Part shown: positions 49,102 through 58,582 of the stretch, one piece after another
Layout of the letters: the number at the start of each line of letters is the position of its first letter
How positions within the stretch are numbered: the first letter of the stretch is position 1
Source: Gammaproteobacteria bacterium
Lineage (GTDB): Bacteria > Pseudomonadota > Gammaproteobacteria > Pseudomonadales > Pseudohongiellaceae
DNA: 62,312 nucleotides
Direction of reading: 5' to 3'
NCBI GenBank assembly: GCA_002723195.1
Contig: PBNR01000075.1
Location: forward strand, 1-62,312
Notes under the pieces: model-generated
Told to the model about the DNA's origin: nothing
The model's input: the letters and a program-made list of their open reading frames with translations, nothing else
The model's database searches: none
Translations under genes and position numbers: made by a program

Positions 49102-52100
49102 ATGGCGACTACTGATACGTCATTCAATCTTCTCAAAATAGACGGAGAAGTATTTAATACTGCTAAATGGACTGTTTCTAATGCTTCGATTTCGCACATC
49201 ACGGATGTGGGAATGAGGGCAACAAGTTTTAAAAGTGCTTCTCGAACAGATGGTTTTCTTTTAAGTTCTTTGGCTGCTGGAGAAGTAAGTGTATCTTCAA
49301 CAGTTTTTCCTGTGGATTCCAAAGAATCATATTTGATTACAGGAATTATCGCTATTGGTTCAAAACTTGGCGGTCAAACTTGCAAAGTAAGAATTGAATA
49401 TTTTGATACAACTAGTGGTCTGGCGATGGAATATGCCGGACAAGCAGCAAGTGAAGGATCGTGGGTTGCCTCCACGACGGCACATGAAAAAACACAGGTA
49501 GCCTCCACGGAATCGTCAGCAACTTCGCCGGAGCGTCATGTCTTAAGTTTGAGAAGTCATTCTTATGGATATACGCATGGAACTCCCTATGAGGGTATGA
49601 ATCGTTTTTGGGTTCCGCAGGGTGCTTCGTATGCGAAAGTTATTTTTTCTGTTGCATCTGCTACAGCGGCTGATCAAGGTTTTGTTTTGTCGGATGTTTC
49701 TGTGGCAAAAGTAAGCAATCTTTTAAATAATCCCACATTGAACACTACTTATAACTTGTTGCCAGAATTTATGAGAACTGATGACGAAAAGGAACAACAG
49801 TCAGGTAATCGGTTTGGTCAAAGTCTTGTTTTGAAAAGATTGTTGGCTTCTTCTTTTGCGTATGGAATAAAAGTAGGAGAAGAAATTGTAGATTGGTATT
49901 ACGAAAGAGCAGAAGACTCTCTTACAAACACTGAAAGCAATTCAAGTTTAACAGATCCTCTTGTAGCCAAAGATGCTTATTTACCTTGGTTGGCTCAAAT
50001 GTTGGGTGTTGTTTTAACTAACCCGTTTACTGGTTTGAACATGTGGATTGCTTTACCGGGGTGGGATGAAGACATAGATCAAACGAATTGGCAATCCATT
50101 GACCTTTTAGACGCTGAATCAGCAGAAGATAGTGTTACTTGGACAAAAGTAAGATCTTCTACTTATGAAGATGTTCAGGCTTACAGGTACCAGATTCTTT
50201 ACGGTTATAACGGAATAAATGCCGGTAAACCAGAATCAATGCGTGGATATTTAAAAACAATTCTTGATACGGACACTCCAGATAGTTATTTCACAAGAGT
50301 AAAAGGGAATGACAGAGAAACTCCTTTTCTTCTTAAGTATGTTTATGACAGTGAAGTAGACCCTGATCCTGATGGAACGAGAGTTAATACTGAAATGACT
50401 CCCACTTTAGGTATGGGCGTTGTTGCTTCTCAGTCTTCAAGATTGAGCGATGCAGGGGTTATTGCTTATGAAACAAAGAATATTACAGAAAAGAACATTC
50501 CGGGTTCTGGAGCAACTTCTGACGACGACACGGTTTTAATACTTGGAAGTAATGCATGTATGTCTATTCCTGATCAAACAGGATCTGGGCGACATATTTC
50601 TTTGGTTAATGCTTCTATATCTGATCCGAAAGCCTCTCAGTATGGGATTATTGCAGGAGCACGTTACGAAGAAGGTTTTGCTTTTTATCCAAGTGCAACA
50701 ACTGGATCTGGTGCTCATATAAATATGGCGGCAAATAATACGGGCTTGTCAGGAACAAATGTTGATTATATTTTTCATGTTTCTGATATTGCTTATGGAA
50801 ATTCCTCTGACATTATTTTATTTGAACAAGGGACATCAGGAAATTCTAATTACAGGGCTTGTGTTGTAGATGAAACAGGTGTTTTGAAGCATCTGACTGG
50901 CGCTTCTGGTCAAGTTGCTTCAACTGCTTATTCGGCATCAACTCACCCCATTGAATATGATTTCACAACAGCAGGTAATCGTTGGATACGAATCTCAGCG
51001 ACTTCCTCCACGACAAAGTTTTATGTCGGTCCAAGCATGATTGATGTTTGTCATCCAACGACACATTTAATTAATTCGATTGGTTTATCTTCTCCAAACA
51101 TGTATGACAATTCTTTAGCGGCTTCTTTTTTCAAAGTCGCTCATGCAAGTAACGGAATAGTTGGATATAGGGCAATTATTAATAATGGTGTATTGGATAG
51201 TCAGTATGCAGGGTTCGGTCTGTCATCAGTTTCAGATTTCAATTTGACAACTTATTCAGGAACTACAGGAACTGCCGCAAGTACAATCACAGAACTTTAT
51301 GACGGTGTTGACGATTTTGATCAAGACTCGACATTAAACACTGGTGCTAACACCTGTAAATTTAATATTGCTTACGAGGCTTCTCCTGTGCCTGTAGCCA
51401 ATTGGATTGCCTTACCTCACACGGGAACAGATTATCTGTACATGGGGAATCAGAGCAGTTCGGGGGACAGTATTGTTGTCTCAGGAATGGATTCAGATAC
51501 TTACAACTGGACTGTGACTTATACGGATGGAACTACAGCGACAGGAACAGCATCGTCTGTAACCACGATTACTTGGAATGCTGGCACGTATGGTGGTAAG
51601 CAGATCGCATCAATTCTTGCTGATGGAACAAAAGATTATACGTTTCTTCCAAGTGTCATTTCGGCGCATACTGCAACTGCAAGCACGGGAACAGATTCCA
51701 CTGGTGGAACATGGACAATAAATCGTGCATGGGAAGCCGCCGATGCATACCAATTTTCCACGATTGTAGATAGAGATTTGTTTCAGACAAATAGAGAAGG
51801 GGCAGGTTGTGCTCCTAATCTTAGTGTTTCACAATCAGATGCTTTAACAATGTCTTTGCATTATCGACGTTTTAAAACAGACAGCGGTAATGATAATTGG
51901 ATTTTTAAACATCCTAATTTTCAGATGAAGTTTAGTGGTAGTGGGGTTACATTTAACGTGACTGATGCTTTTGATAGTTCTACGACTGCAATCAATACTG
52001 CAACATTAACTTGGGATGACACTAGTCGCGTTGGGCAATGGAATTACATTGCGCTAGTACGTGATGTAATAAATTCAAAAATTCACATATACGCAAATGG

Positions 52101-52287
52101 AAGTCTTGTTGGTAGTGCAACTGACACAAGTGTAAATGGTACTAACTTACAGACGGGGAGTGCTACAGGGAACGTGGTATTTCATACTGATAATGAACCC
52201 GGTTGGCAATTCAACCATTTTGCAATATTTAAAGAAGCATTATCTGCAACAGATATAGAAAGAGTAAGGCAGACACTACCTACATGA
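49102..52287 (+). CDS. gpI-like tail protein with lectin-like C-terminus
   Basis: A 1061-residue protein in the P2 gpI position. Residues 1-210 are beta-rich with SHSYGYTHGTPYEGMNRFWV. Residues 210-420 show a tail-protein-I pattern (LLPEFMRTDDEKEQQSGNRFG, DAYLPWLAQMLGVVLTNPF, ESMRGYLKTILDTDTPD). The C-terminal 600 residues contain concanavalin/LamG-like sheets, best seen at the end (WNYIALVRDVINSKIHIYANGS, FNHFAIFKEALSATDIERV). It probably joins baseplate to fibres and adds a sugar-binding lobe. Fusion of gpI and lectin domains makes it much longer than normal gpI. Confidence 0.8.
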   Translation: MATTDTSFNLLKIDGEVFNTAKWTVSNASISHITDVGMRATSFKSASRTDGFLLSSLAAGEVSVSSTVFPVDSKESYLITGIIAIGSKLGGQTCKVRIEYFDTTSGLAMEYAGQAASEGSWVASTTAHEKTQVASTESSATSPERHVLSLRSHSYGYTHGTPYEGMNRFWVPQGASYAKVIFSVASATAADQGFVLSDVSVAKVSNLLNNPTLNTTYNLLPEFMRTDDEKEQQSGNRFGQSLVLKRLLASSFAYGIKVGEEIVDWYYERAEDSLTNTESNSSLTDPLVAKDAYLPWLAQMLGVVLTNPFTGLNMWIALPGWDEDIDQTNWQSIDLLDAESAEDSVTWTKVRSSTYEDVQAYRYQILYGYNGINAGKPESMRGYLKTILDTDTPDSYFTRVKGNDRETPFLLKYVYDSEVDPDPDGTRVNTEMTPTLGMGVVASQSSRLSDAGVIAYETKNITEKNIPGSGATSDDDTVLILGSNACMSIPDQTGSGRHISLVNASISDPKASQYGIIAGARYEEGFAFYPSATTGSGAHINMAANNTGLSGTNVDYIFHVSDIAYGNSSDIILFEQGTSGNSNYRACVVDETGVLKHLTGASGQVASTAYSASTHPIEYDFTTAGNRWIRISATSSTTKFYVGPSMIDVCHPTTHLINSIGLSSPNMYDNSLAASFFKVAHASNGIVGYRAIINNGVLDSQYAGFGLSSVSDFNLTTYSGTTGTAASTITELYDGVDDFDQDSTLNTGANTCKFNIAYEASPVPVANWIALPHTGTDYLYMGNQSSSGDSIVVSGMDSDTYNWTVTYTDGTTATGTASSVTTITWNAGTYGGKQIASILADGTKDYTFLPSVISAHTATASTGTDSTGGTWTINRAWEAADAYQFSTIVDRDLFQTNREGAGCAPNLSVSQSDALTMSLHYRRFKTDSGNDNWIFKHPNFQMKFSGSGVTFNVTDAFDSSTTAINTATLTWDDTSRVGQWNYIALVRDVINSKIHIYANGSLVGSATDTSVNGTNLQTGSATGNVVFHTDNEPGWQFNHFAIFKEALSATDIERVRQTLPT

Positions 52288-52315
52288 AGTGTAAGATTAT
52301 CTTAGGAGTAACGGT

Positions 52316-53008
52316 ATGGCTATAACTTATGGAAACAGATTCACATCGCTACCTAACTGGTCGTCCAGTTTGGATGCTTTCAGTCGTGTTCAGTTTAATG
52401 ATGCTTTTACAGATGTAAATTCAAATGCGGCTGGATGGTCAGAAAGTACAGGTACTGAGTCAGGAACTAAAAGTGGATTTTTTCATTACAACTCAACTGC
52501 TAATACTCTAAAAGTTTATTCTTCTGGTGAAACAGCATGGGTCACAATAAGTGATGGAACAGAGGTTCGGGCTTCAACAGCAACAACTAAAGGTGATATT
52601 TTTGCTGCTACCGCAGCGAATACTGTAACAAGATTGGCGGCTGGGGCTAACGGAAAAGTTTTAAAAGCAGATTCTGGTGAAAGCACAGGTTTGGCTTGGG
52701 CGGATGCTGTTTTAAGTGTTACAGGAACTGCTAATGAAGTGGATGCATCTACGTCATCTGGTGCGGTAACTGTAGGACTGCCAAATGATATAACTATTGC
52801 CGGTATTCTAACTTTAGACAGTATTGGCATAGCAGCAGTTCAATCTTCAAGCGAATCATTTGCTAATAATGATACTTCTATCATGACCTCTGCGGCCATT
52901 GAGGATAAGATCTTGGCATACAGTTATGCGGCAGATGCTGATTTAACAACTAATAACGTAAAGGTTCATGACGTAGAAACTATGTTCCACATGGAGGTTA
53001 TGGTCTAA
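52316..53008 (+). CDS. tail fibre-like protein, 230 aa
   Basis: Residues 1-75 look like a fibre attachment segment (WSSSLDAFSRVQFNDAFTD, KSGFFHYNSTANTLKVYSSG). Residues 80-170 carry common fibre-shaft repeats (STATTKGDIFAATAANTVTRL, GANGKVLKADSGE). The C-terminal DLTTNNVKVHDVETMFHMEVMV is short. AGGAGT precedes the ATG. It probably forms a short trimeric fibre. The stop overlaps the next ATG by one base. Confidence 0.75.
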   Translation: MAITYGNRFTSLPNWSSSLDAFSRVQFNDAFTDVNSNAAGWSESTGTESGTKSGFFHYNSTANTLKVYSSGETAWVTISDGTEVRASTATTKGDIFAATAANTVTRLAAGANGKVLKADSGESTGLAWADAVLSVTGTANEVDASTSSGAVTVGLPNDITIAGILTLDSIGIAAVQSSSESFANNDTSIMTSAAIEDKILAYSYAADADLTTNNVKVHDVETMFHMEVMV

Positions 53009-53340
53009 TGGCAATGACTCAAACTAAACTGCACGCTCCGTCACAATTGGGGAGTACAACCTCAACTTTGTATACGGTTCCTGCTTCGACTACGACAATT
53101 TTGAAGCAAATCGCTTTGTGTAACACCTCTGCAACGGCTAGAACGGTGCAGTTATATGTAGTGCCTAATGCAGGTACAGCAGGTGTTGCCAATGCTTTGG
53201 TATACGATATGACTGTTGATTCTAAAGCAACAGTATTCGTCAACTTGTCGTCAGTTATGGAAACAGGTGCGACTTTACAAGGTCAAGCAAGTGTGGCTTC
53301 AGCGATAACGATTCATTCTTCTGGCATACAGGAGACATAA
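53008..53340 (+). CDS. small beta-sandwich virion protein, 110 aa
   Basis: A 110-residue protein with a single predicted beta domain (LYTVPASTTTILKQIALCN, ARTVQLYVVPNAGTAG, ATVFVNLSSVMETGATLQG). This pattern is common in small phage fibre, decoration or collar-associated proteins. It is translated together with the fibre gene before it (one-base overlap). Receptor or accessory fibre role is inferred. Confidence 0.7.
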   Translation: MAMTQTKLHAPSQLGSTTSTLYTVPASTTTILKQIALCNTSATARTVQLYVVPNAGTAGVANALVYDMTVDSKATVFVNLSSVMETGATLQGQASVASAITIHSSGIQET

Positions 53341-53342
53341 TC

Positions 53343-53999
53343 ATGGGGCGGCTGGTTAGGCTCGGCGCTCCCGATGCTCTCGCAGATTTTTATGACTCTC
53401 CATCCCACATCTTTGGAAGTGGGGAAGATGGCTCTGTCCAAATTAGCGCCAATACAACCCTGACAGAAGATAAGTACTATTTGGATTTAACAGTCGATGC
53501 CACGAAAACTTTGAATACAGCCGGATATCGAGTATTTGTTCAAAGAAACTTATATCTTTACGGAACTATTGGAATGACGGCTGGTCCTTCTTCCGCTGGT
53601 TCTTTGGGGATAGGTACACAGGATGCGGCGGTTACTAATTCATTAGGGGGTGCTTCCGCTAGTCACACTGTTACGGCTCCTACTGCTGCTTTAGGTGGAA
53701 CAAAGTGGTATAAAAATCCTTTAAATGCTATTGATGGTTATTCGTTTGATCCTAGTAATGGAAACCTCAGTCTTTTGAAAGGTGGAGCGGGTGACGGAAC
53801 CAATTATGGAGGCGGTGTAGTAGTTGTTTGTGCTCGTTATTTATCGGGAGATGGAGCGATTTCTGCAACAGCATCAGGGAATGCTGGTGGCGGAGTTGTG
53901 TTTTTGATTTCGTCAGATAAAAGCCATTCATACACCTTGAGCGCGGCTGGTGCAGGTACAGGCTCCGCAGGAAACACGTATTTCTTAGAGGCGGACTAG
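53343..53999 (+). CDS. glycine-rich adhesin-like protein A, 218 aa
   Basis: Starts with SPSHIFGSGEDGSVQISANTTL, then YYLDLTVDATKTLNTAGYRVFV, a unit repeated in the following gene. The C-terminal half is Gly-rich (GGGVVVVCARYLSGDGAISA, GNAGGGVVFLIS), as in adhesins whose tips form polyglycine helices (gp38-like). It is probably a receptor-binding tip or its partner. It is one of two tandem paralogues. Confidence 0.75.
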   Translation: MGRLVRLGAPDALADFYDSPSHIFGSGEDGSVQISANTTLTEDKYYLDLTVDATKTLNTAGYRVFVQRNLYLYGTIGMTAGPSSAGSLGIGTQDAAVTNSLGGASASHTVTAPTAALGGTKWYKNPLNAIDGYSFDPSNGNLSLLKGGAGDGTNYGGGVVVVCARYLSGDGAISATASGNAGGGVVFLISSDKSHSYTLSAAGAGTGSAGNTYFLEAD

Positions 54000-54000
54000 C

Positions 54001-55305
54001 ATGGCTGATCCAAAATACGATCAGGGTGTCCGCAGGGATAAGGACATTATTCCTTATGTTGTTGAAGTTTTACCAGAAGATGAGTTTGGTGATCTTCAAT
54101 TTGATGGGGATTTAATTTATGGGCATGGTGCTGATGGTGATGTAACAATCACAGGTGATACATCATTGTCTGAAGACATGTATTACAACAATCTGACTAT
54201 TAATAGTGGTGCGACTTTAAACCCTAATGGGTTCAGGGTTTTTGTTAAAAACACTCTTGCTTTGAACGGCGATTTGGGTATTAAAGACACTGTGTCAAGT
54301 GTGACTACAGGGACTTTAGAAGGAACTGTAGGAGTTGGGGCAAATGTTGTTGACGGTTTAGGCGGAGCAGGTGAACCTGATGGTTACGTTCCGGGTTATA
54401 CGTTTACGGGATCTGGTTCTAAAACTACTTCTGCTGGTGTTGCTTCTAAAGATTTTTATGATCTTCGTGATGCTATTAATGCTTACAAACAACGTGGCGA
54501 AACTTTTTTCCGCGCTAAAGGCGGAGCAGGTGGTGGAACAGGTGCAGATGGAGCAGATGTTGCTGGAACAGACGGATCGTATCCTCCGAACGCTAGTTCT
54601 GTGGGAGCAGAAGGAGGAAAAGGAGCGGCAGGAACGGGTGGATCTGGTGGAACTGGAGGTCGTGGTGGAGGGGTAGTTATGGTTTCCGCTCGGACGATCA
54701 CAGGGTCTGGCGGATTATATTGCGAAGGTGGCGCTGGGAATGATGGTACGGCAGGAACCACAGGCGATACTGCTCCCGATTATTTTCAGCCAGCGACAGG
54801 CGGATACCAGCCTGCTACATTTAACTCACACGCCACCGTTGAATTTGGCATAATTGGTTATCAAGAGCAAGTAACTGGGAATACTTTTGTTGGAAATGGT
54901 GATGGACACGCAGCGTATTCAGGTCCGCCATGCACAGACGGTCAGCATGTTCCTGCTTATTATTTAGACGCTACTTGGCATCTTCCAGCATTTTTTGTTT
55001 GCAACGCACACACCGATTACCCAGCCCAGCCAGAAACTTTCACTGAAAACCCTGTCCACGGAGAAGTGGCGCAGTACGGCAATCATGCTGGTGTCGGGTA
55101 TGCATACACACCGGGGCAGAGTTTTTATGTTGCCGCTGTTACATATCCGGGTGGTGCTGGAGGAATAGGGGCGACAGGTCAACGTGGGGGACGCGGAGGC
55201 GGAGGTGCTCTAATAGTGGTCACTAGAAAGGCTGGAACACCGAGTTACACTTACAATACAGGAGTTAATGGCGCTTTAATTGCCTTAGATAGTGCCAATG
55301 TTTAA
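54001..55305 (+). CDS. glycine-rich adhesin-like protein B, 434 aa
   Basis: Longer paralogue of the preceding protein: GHGADGDVTITGDTSLSEDMYY and LNPNGFRVFVKNTLALNGDLG. Residues 175-260 are strongly Gly-rich (GGAGGGTGADGADVAG, GGSGGTGGRGGGVVMVSAR), followed by a His/Pro/Tyr-rich variable segment (residues 265-375) and a second Gly-rich block (GGAGGIGATGQRGGRGGGG). The Gly blocks probably pack as polyglycine helices with the variable segment exposed as the receptor-binding face. The next gene's ATG directly abuts its stop. Confidence 0.8.
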   Translation: MADPKYDQGVRRDKDIIPYVVEVLPEDEFGDLQFDGDLIYGHGADGDVTITGDTSLSEDMYYNNLTINSGATLNPNGFRVFVKNTLALNGDLGIKDTVSSVTTGTLEGTVGVGANVVDGLGGAGEPDGYVPGYTFTGSGSKTTSAGVASKDFYDLRDAINAYKQRGETFFRAKGGAGGGTGADGADVAGTDGSYPPNASSVGAEGGKGAAGTGGSGGTGGRGGGVVMVSARTITGSGGLYCEGGAGNDGTAGTTGDTAPDYFQPATGGYQPATFNSHATVEFGIIGYQEQVTGNTFVGNGDGHAAYSGPPCTDGQHVPAYYLDATWHLPAFFVCNAHTDYPAQPETFTENPVHGEVAQYGNHAGVGYAYTPGQSFYVAAVTYPGGAGGIGATGQRGGRGGGGALIVVTRKAGTPSYTYNTGVNGALIALDSANV

Positions 55306-55758
55306 ATGCAAACCATATTTTTTGTTCCAAAGGACGAAAACCCAGATGACTATGTTGATGATTGCAGTCTTTGGGGGCTACCGATAGTTCACGGTGTTAG
55401 TAATAAATTAACTGAACATAATTTAAATTTTGAAAAAGCAGGAGTTTTAAAGATCCCTGAAAAGAATAATTTCTTTTACAAAGAAGAATTTCCTGTGGGG
55501 TTTCATCAGAAAGCAACATTAGAAAATGACTTTTATGATTTACGAAACGATTTTACGTTAAATGTTTTCAACAAACGTGCTGGTGAGTTGGAGTACGAAA
55601 ATCTAAAACCTTTTTTTGCGGAGAAACATCGTGTTAGGTGGGTGTTTCAAATTATTAAAACAGGCAAATATGATTTGACTGTTCTTAAAAATGGTGAACC
55701 TTTTAATGATGATAAGAATATTTTTTATGTTTTTTTGCGGGAAAAATTATGGAATTAA
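55306..55758 (+). CDS. hypothetical protein, first gene of enzyme cassette, 150 aa
   Basis: The ATG directly follows the adhesin stop, and its end overlaps the first oxygenase by 10 bases, so it belongs to the cassette. The product mixes beta and helical parts (KEEFPVGFHQKATLENDFYD, RWVFQIIKTGKYDLTVLKNG) and has no motif I can name. It looks AT-rich compared with the adhesin gene. It may be a carrier, substrate or assembly partner of the enzymes that follow. Confidence 0.65.
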   Translation: MQTIFFVPKDENPDDYVDDCSLWGLPIVHGVSNKLTEHNLNFEKAGVLKIPEKNNFFYKEEFPVGFHQKATLENDFYDLRNDFTLNVFNKRAGELEYENLKPFFAEKHRVRWVFQIIKTGKYDLTVLKNGEPFNDDKNIFYVFLREKLWN

Positions 55759-56513
55759 TCGCAGCAGGTATTGCTCTGTGGCGTAATGCTTTTGAAATTG
55801 AAGATGGTTTTGCAGAAGAGTATTTTGCTTATCGGTTTGAACAGAGTCGAGGGGTTTCTTGGAGGGGCGACAAGGCTTTAGTCAAAGAAAATTTGGCGTA
55901 TTATGAAAGTGGTGCTAATCCTTTACGAGTTGGTAATTACTCGTTAGATGAGACTTTTACAGAAGACAATAAATACGATTCATACAGTTTGTATTTGCAT
56001 AAAGTTTTAATGAAAGGATTAAAGGATTATTTAAAAACATACCCTGTATTGCAAAAAGATATTCATTTTATTGAAAACTATAGACTTGTCTACTATCAGC
56101 CCGGTGATTATATGAGATTACACAGTGACCAATCGTGGAGCGGTAATGAAGGTCGTTCTGAACCTGCTGACCTAATTGAAAATGAAAATGGGCTTAGAAC
56201 TATTTGTTGTATCCAACATTTAAGTTCATCTTCCGATGGGGAAGATCCTGAATGGGGCGAATTTGATGGGGGTGAAGTTTCTTGGCCGTATGTGACAGAT
56301 AAATCTTTTATGCCTCAACAGGGAGACATGCTGATTTATCCCGCGAATTTTTTATACTCACATCAAGTAGACAGGGTTTTAAGTGGGCATCGAATATCTA
56401 ATTTGGTTTGCATAGGGCATGGGAAGATTCCTCCGAGGGTTAAGCCTTTTGGACCATTGGGATACGAGTATTTAGATTTTAAAGATGAGAAAATAGATTG
56501 GAAAGGTTGGTAG
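55749..56513 (+). CDS. Fe(II)/2-oxoglutarate oxygenase, prolyl-hydroxylase-like (1)
   Basis: A 254-residue non-haem iron oxygenase that would couple 2-oxoglutarate oxidation to hydroxylation of a protein or small molecule. The metal triad is visible: H-x-D in MRLHSDQSW (near residue 125) and the distal His in FLYSHQVDRV (near 203), with an Arg exactly 10 residues later (GHRIS) to hold 2-oxoglutarate. YQPGDYM before the HxD and PQQGDMLIYPANFLYSH are typical of the P4H group. The substrate is unknown. It is coupled to the genes on both sides. Confidence 0.9.
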   Translation: MELIAAGIALWRNAFEIEDGFAEEYFAYRFEQSRGVSWRGDKALVKENLAYYESGANPLRVGNYSLDETFTEDNKYDSYSLYLHKVLMKGLKDYLKTYPVLQKDIHFIENYRLVYYQPGDYMRLHSDQSWSGNEGRSEPADLIENENGLRTICCIQHLSSSSDGEDPEWGEFDGGEVSWPYVTDKSFMPQQGDMLIYPANFLYSHQVDRVLSGHRISNLVCIGHGKIPPRVKPFGPLGYEYLDFKDEKIDWKGW

Positions 56514-56515
56514 TA

Positions 56516-57106
56516 ATGAAAGTGGAAATGCCTGTTCCTTGTTTGCGGATGCATGAAGATTGGTATCCCGAATGTGACAAATTATTAGAAAGTGTTATAG
56601 GAGCGGCAGAGAAAGAATATTCTATTTGCCCTTGGATGCGTTCTAGGGTTGCTGCCCAAACTGGAAATGTTGATGCATTTGACTATAGAAGTAGTGTCCA
56701 ATGTTCACTTCAAGACATTTTGGTGAGTTCCGATCCTGATTTCGCAGAGGTGCGTCGTTCTGTAGAGCATTTCACGCTACGAATTGATGAATTGATACGA
56801 GATTACAATGAAAGTTATGAAACAGGCATCAAACAAAGTGAAGGCTTTCATGTTTTAAGATATCAAAACAAAGCAGAATATCGTAATCATCACGATCATG
56901 GAGTTATGAATCAGCGAACTTTAAGTTTGGTTATGTTTTTGAATGATGATTATGAAGGTGGAGAATTAGAATTTCCTTATTTTGATTACAAAGTAGTTCC
57001 TCGAAAAGGGAAAGTTGTTTTGTTTCCTTCTAGTTTTGCGTATTCGCATATAGCGCATCCTGTTGAAGAAGGAACAAAGTACACGGCTATTAATTGGTAC
57101 AAGTAA
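56516..57106 (+). CDS. Fe(II)/2-oxoglutarate oxygenase, prolyl-hydroxylase-like (2)
   Basis: ATG 56516 (MKVEMPVPC) is preferred over the track's start inside the previous gene; 196 residues. The P4H signature is complete: FHVLRYQNKAEYRNHHDHG (HxD), SLVMFLNDDYEGGELEFPYF, GKVVLFPSSFAYSHIAHPV with Lys 10 residues after the distal His (EGTKYTAINWY). This is the closest of the two to eukaryote-type prolyl hydroxylases and to enzymes known from cyanophages. Its stop directly abuts the halogenase ATG. The target could be virion or host protein, or a small molecule. Confidence 0.92.
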   Translation: MKVEMPVPCLRMHEDWYPECDKLLESVIGAAEKEYSICPWMRSRVAAQTGNVDAFDYRSSVQCSLQDILVSSDPDFAEVRRSVEHFTLRIDELIRDYNESYETGIKQSEGFHVLRYQNKAEYRNHHDHGVMNQRTLSLVMFLNDDYEGGELEFPYFDYKVVPRKGKVVLFPSSFAYSHIAHPVEEGTKYTAINWYK

Positions 57107-58582
57107 ATGCGTATTGTGGTTGTCGGGCGTGGTAACGCTGGGTTTATTTCTTCTTTAATTTTAAGACGTGCTTTTCCTAATTTTCCGATAACTATTATTG
57201 GTTCTCAGGAAGTTCCAATAATAGGAGTTGGAGAAGGCAGTCAAGAGCATTTGGCAATATTTTTAGATTATTGCAAGTTGGAGCGGGCTGAAATACTTCC
57301 AGCATCTTTAGCAACTTTAAAAAAAGGAATCCGATTTGAAAATTGGGGCAGTTCTTTTCCTGACTATTTTCATGCAATTGTGGGAGGACCACAAGACTTT
57401 TCACTTGGAAGTTTCGGATTTAATGCCGAGTATGCAGAACTGCTCAGGACAGAAACCCCAATTTCAGAAGGTCTTGTCACAAAAGAAAGAATCTTTTCAG
57501 ATGAAACAAGTGTTAATCAACCATTCAGATCTGTAAATCAATACCATTTTGACACTTATGAATTAAATGACTATTTCACTCTTAAAGCAAAACAAAGAAA
57601 TATTCAAGTTGTTGATGGTCATGTAGAAAAAGTTAATACAAAAGACGGCATCATAGGCAGTGTCGTATTAAAAGATGGCTCTTTGATAAACGGTGATTTT
57701 TGGATTGATGCTTCTGGTTTTAATCGCATTTTGATGTCTCACCTTTCGGAAAATAATTGGTGTTCTTATAGTGATTATCTTTTAACTGATTCTGCTATTG
57801 CTTTCCGTACTCCATTAGATGAAAGTGGAAAAATACATCCTTACACTCGTGCAAGAGCCTTGAGTTCAGGGTGGGCTTGGGAAATCCCCACGCAAACGCA
57901 AAGAGGTAATGGATATGTTTATTCTTCTCAATTTTGCAGTGAAGAAGAAGCAGTTGCCGAAATGGAAAAGTTGCTTAATGTAGAAATATCTGAATATCGA
58001 ACATTTACCTTTGATCCGGGTCATTTAAAAGACATTTGGGTGGGTAACTGTGTGGGAATGGGTCTTGCGGGTTCTTTTATAGAGCCTTTAGAAGCAACGT
58101 CAATTGGAACCACTATCGCTCAAACAAATGGGCTGTTGCAGTATTTGGCGAGTTATCAACCCAGTAATGACAATTCACGGCAACAATATAAAGAAGGTTT
58201 TGAAGCATTGATGTCTAATATTTTGGACATGATCAGACTGCATTATGTTAGCGATCGTGAAGACACTCCATTCTGGAAAGCACAAAAAGAGGCTCCTCTT
58301 ACTGAAAGTTTAGAAAAACTTCTAGATTTATGGAAAGAAAAAGTGCCAGACGTTTCAGATATAAGAATCAAAAACAGGGAAATGCATATGTTTTTTGGTT
58401 CTAATTTTTATTTAGTGGCACAAGCGCAAGGGCTACTAGATCCACAACTCGCTGAAAAGAGTTTGGATGCATATGGTTTATCAGAATCAATTAAAGATGT
58501 AATGTATAAAATAAGGGAACATCACTTGTCTAGCCCTTATGAGGATCATGCTGAAGCGATTAAAAGACTCTCATCTAATTAG
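57107..58582 (+). CDS. flavin-dependent (tryptophan-type) halogenase-like protein
   Basis: A 491-residue homologue of PrnA/RebH halogenases, which use FADH2, oxygen and halide to halogenate aromatic substrates. Motifs in order: FAD site VVGRGNAG (G7-x-G9-x2-G12), GVGEGS (40-45), catalytic-lysine region LKKGIRFENW (K72/K73), the halogenase box GWAWEIP near 270, and SFIEPLEATSIG with the catalytic Glu near 330. Family length is 500-540, so it is near complete. Phage halogenases are known from marine cyanophages (a viral iodinating enzyme has been described). The substrate here is unknown. Flavin reductase must come from the host. Confidence 0.9.
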   Translation: MRIVVVGRGNAGFISSLILRRAFPNFPITIIGSQEVPIIGVGEGSQEHLAIFLDYCKLERAEILPASLATLKKGIRFENWGSSFPDYFHAIVGGPQDFSLGSFGFNAEYAELLRTETPISEGLVTKERIFSDETSVNQPFRSVNQYHFDTYELNDYFTLKAKQRNIQVVDGHVEKVNTKDGIIGSVVLKDGSLINGDFWIDASGFNRILMSHLSENNWCSYSDYLLTDSAIAFRTPLDESGKIHPYTRARALSSGWAWEIPTQTQRGNGYVYSSQFCSEEEAVAEMEKLLNVEISEYRTFTFDPGHLKDIWVGNCVGMGLAGSFIEPLEATSIGTTIAQTNGLLQYLASYQPSNDNSRQQYKEGFEALMSNILDMIRLHYVSDREDTPFWKAQKEAPLTESLEKLLDLWKEKVPDVSDIRIKNREMHMFFGSNFYLVAQAQGLLDPQLAEKSLDAYGLSESIKDVMYKIREHHLSSPYEDHAEAIKRLSSN

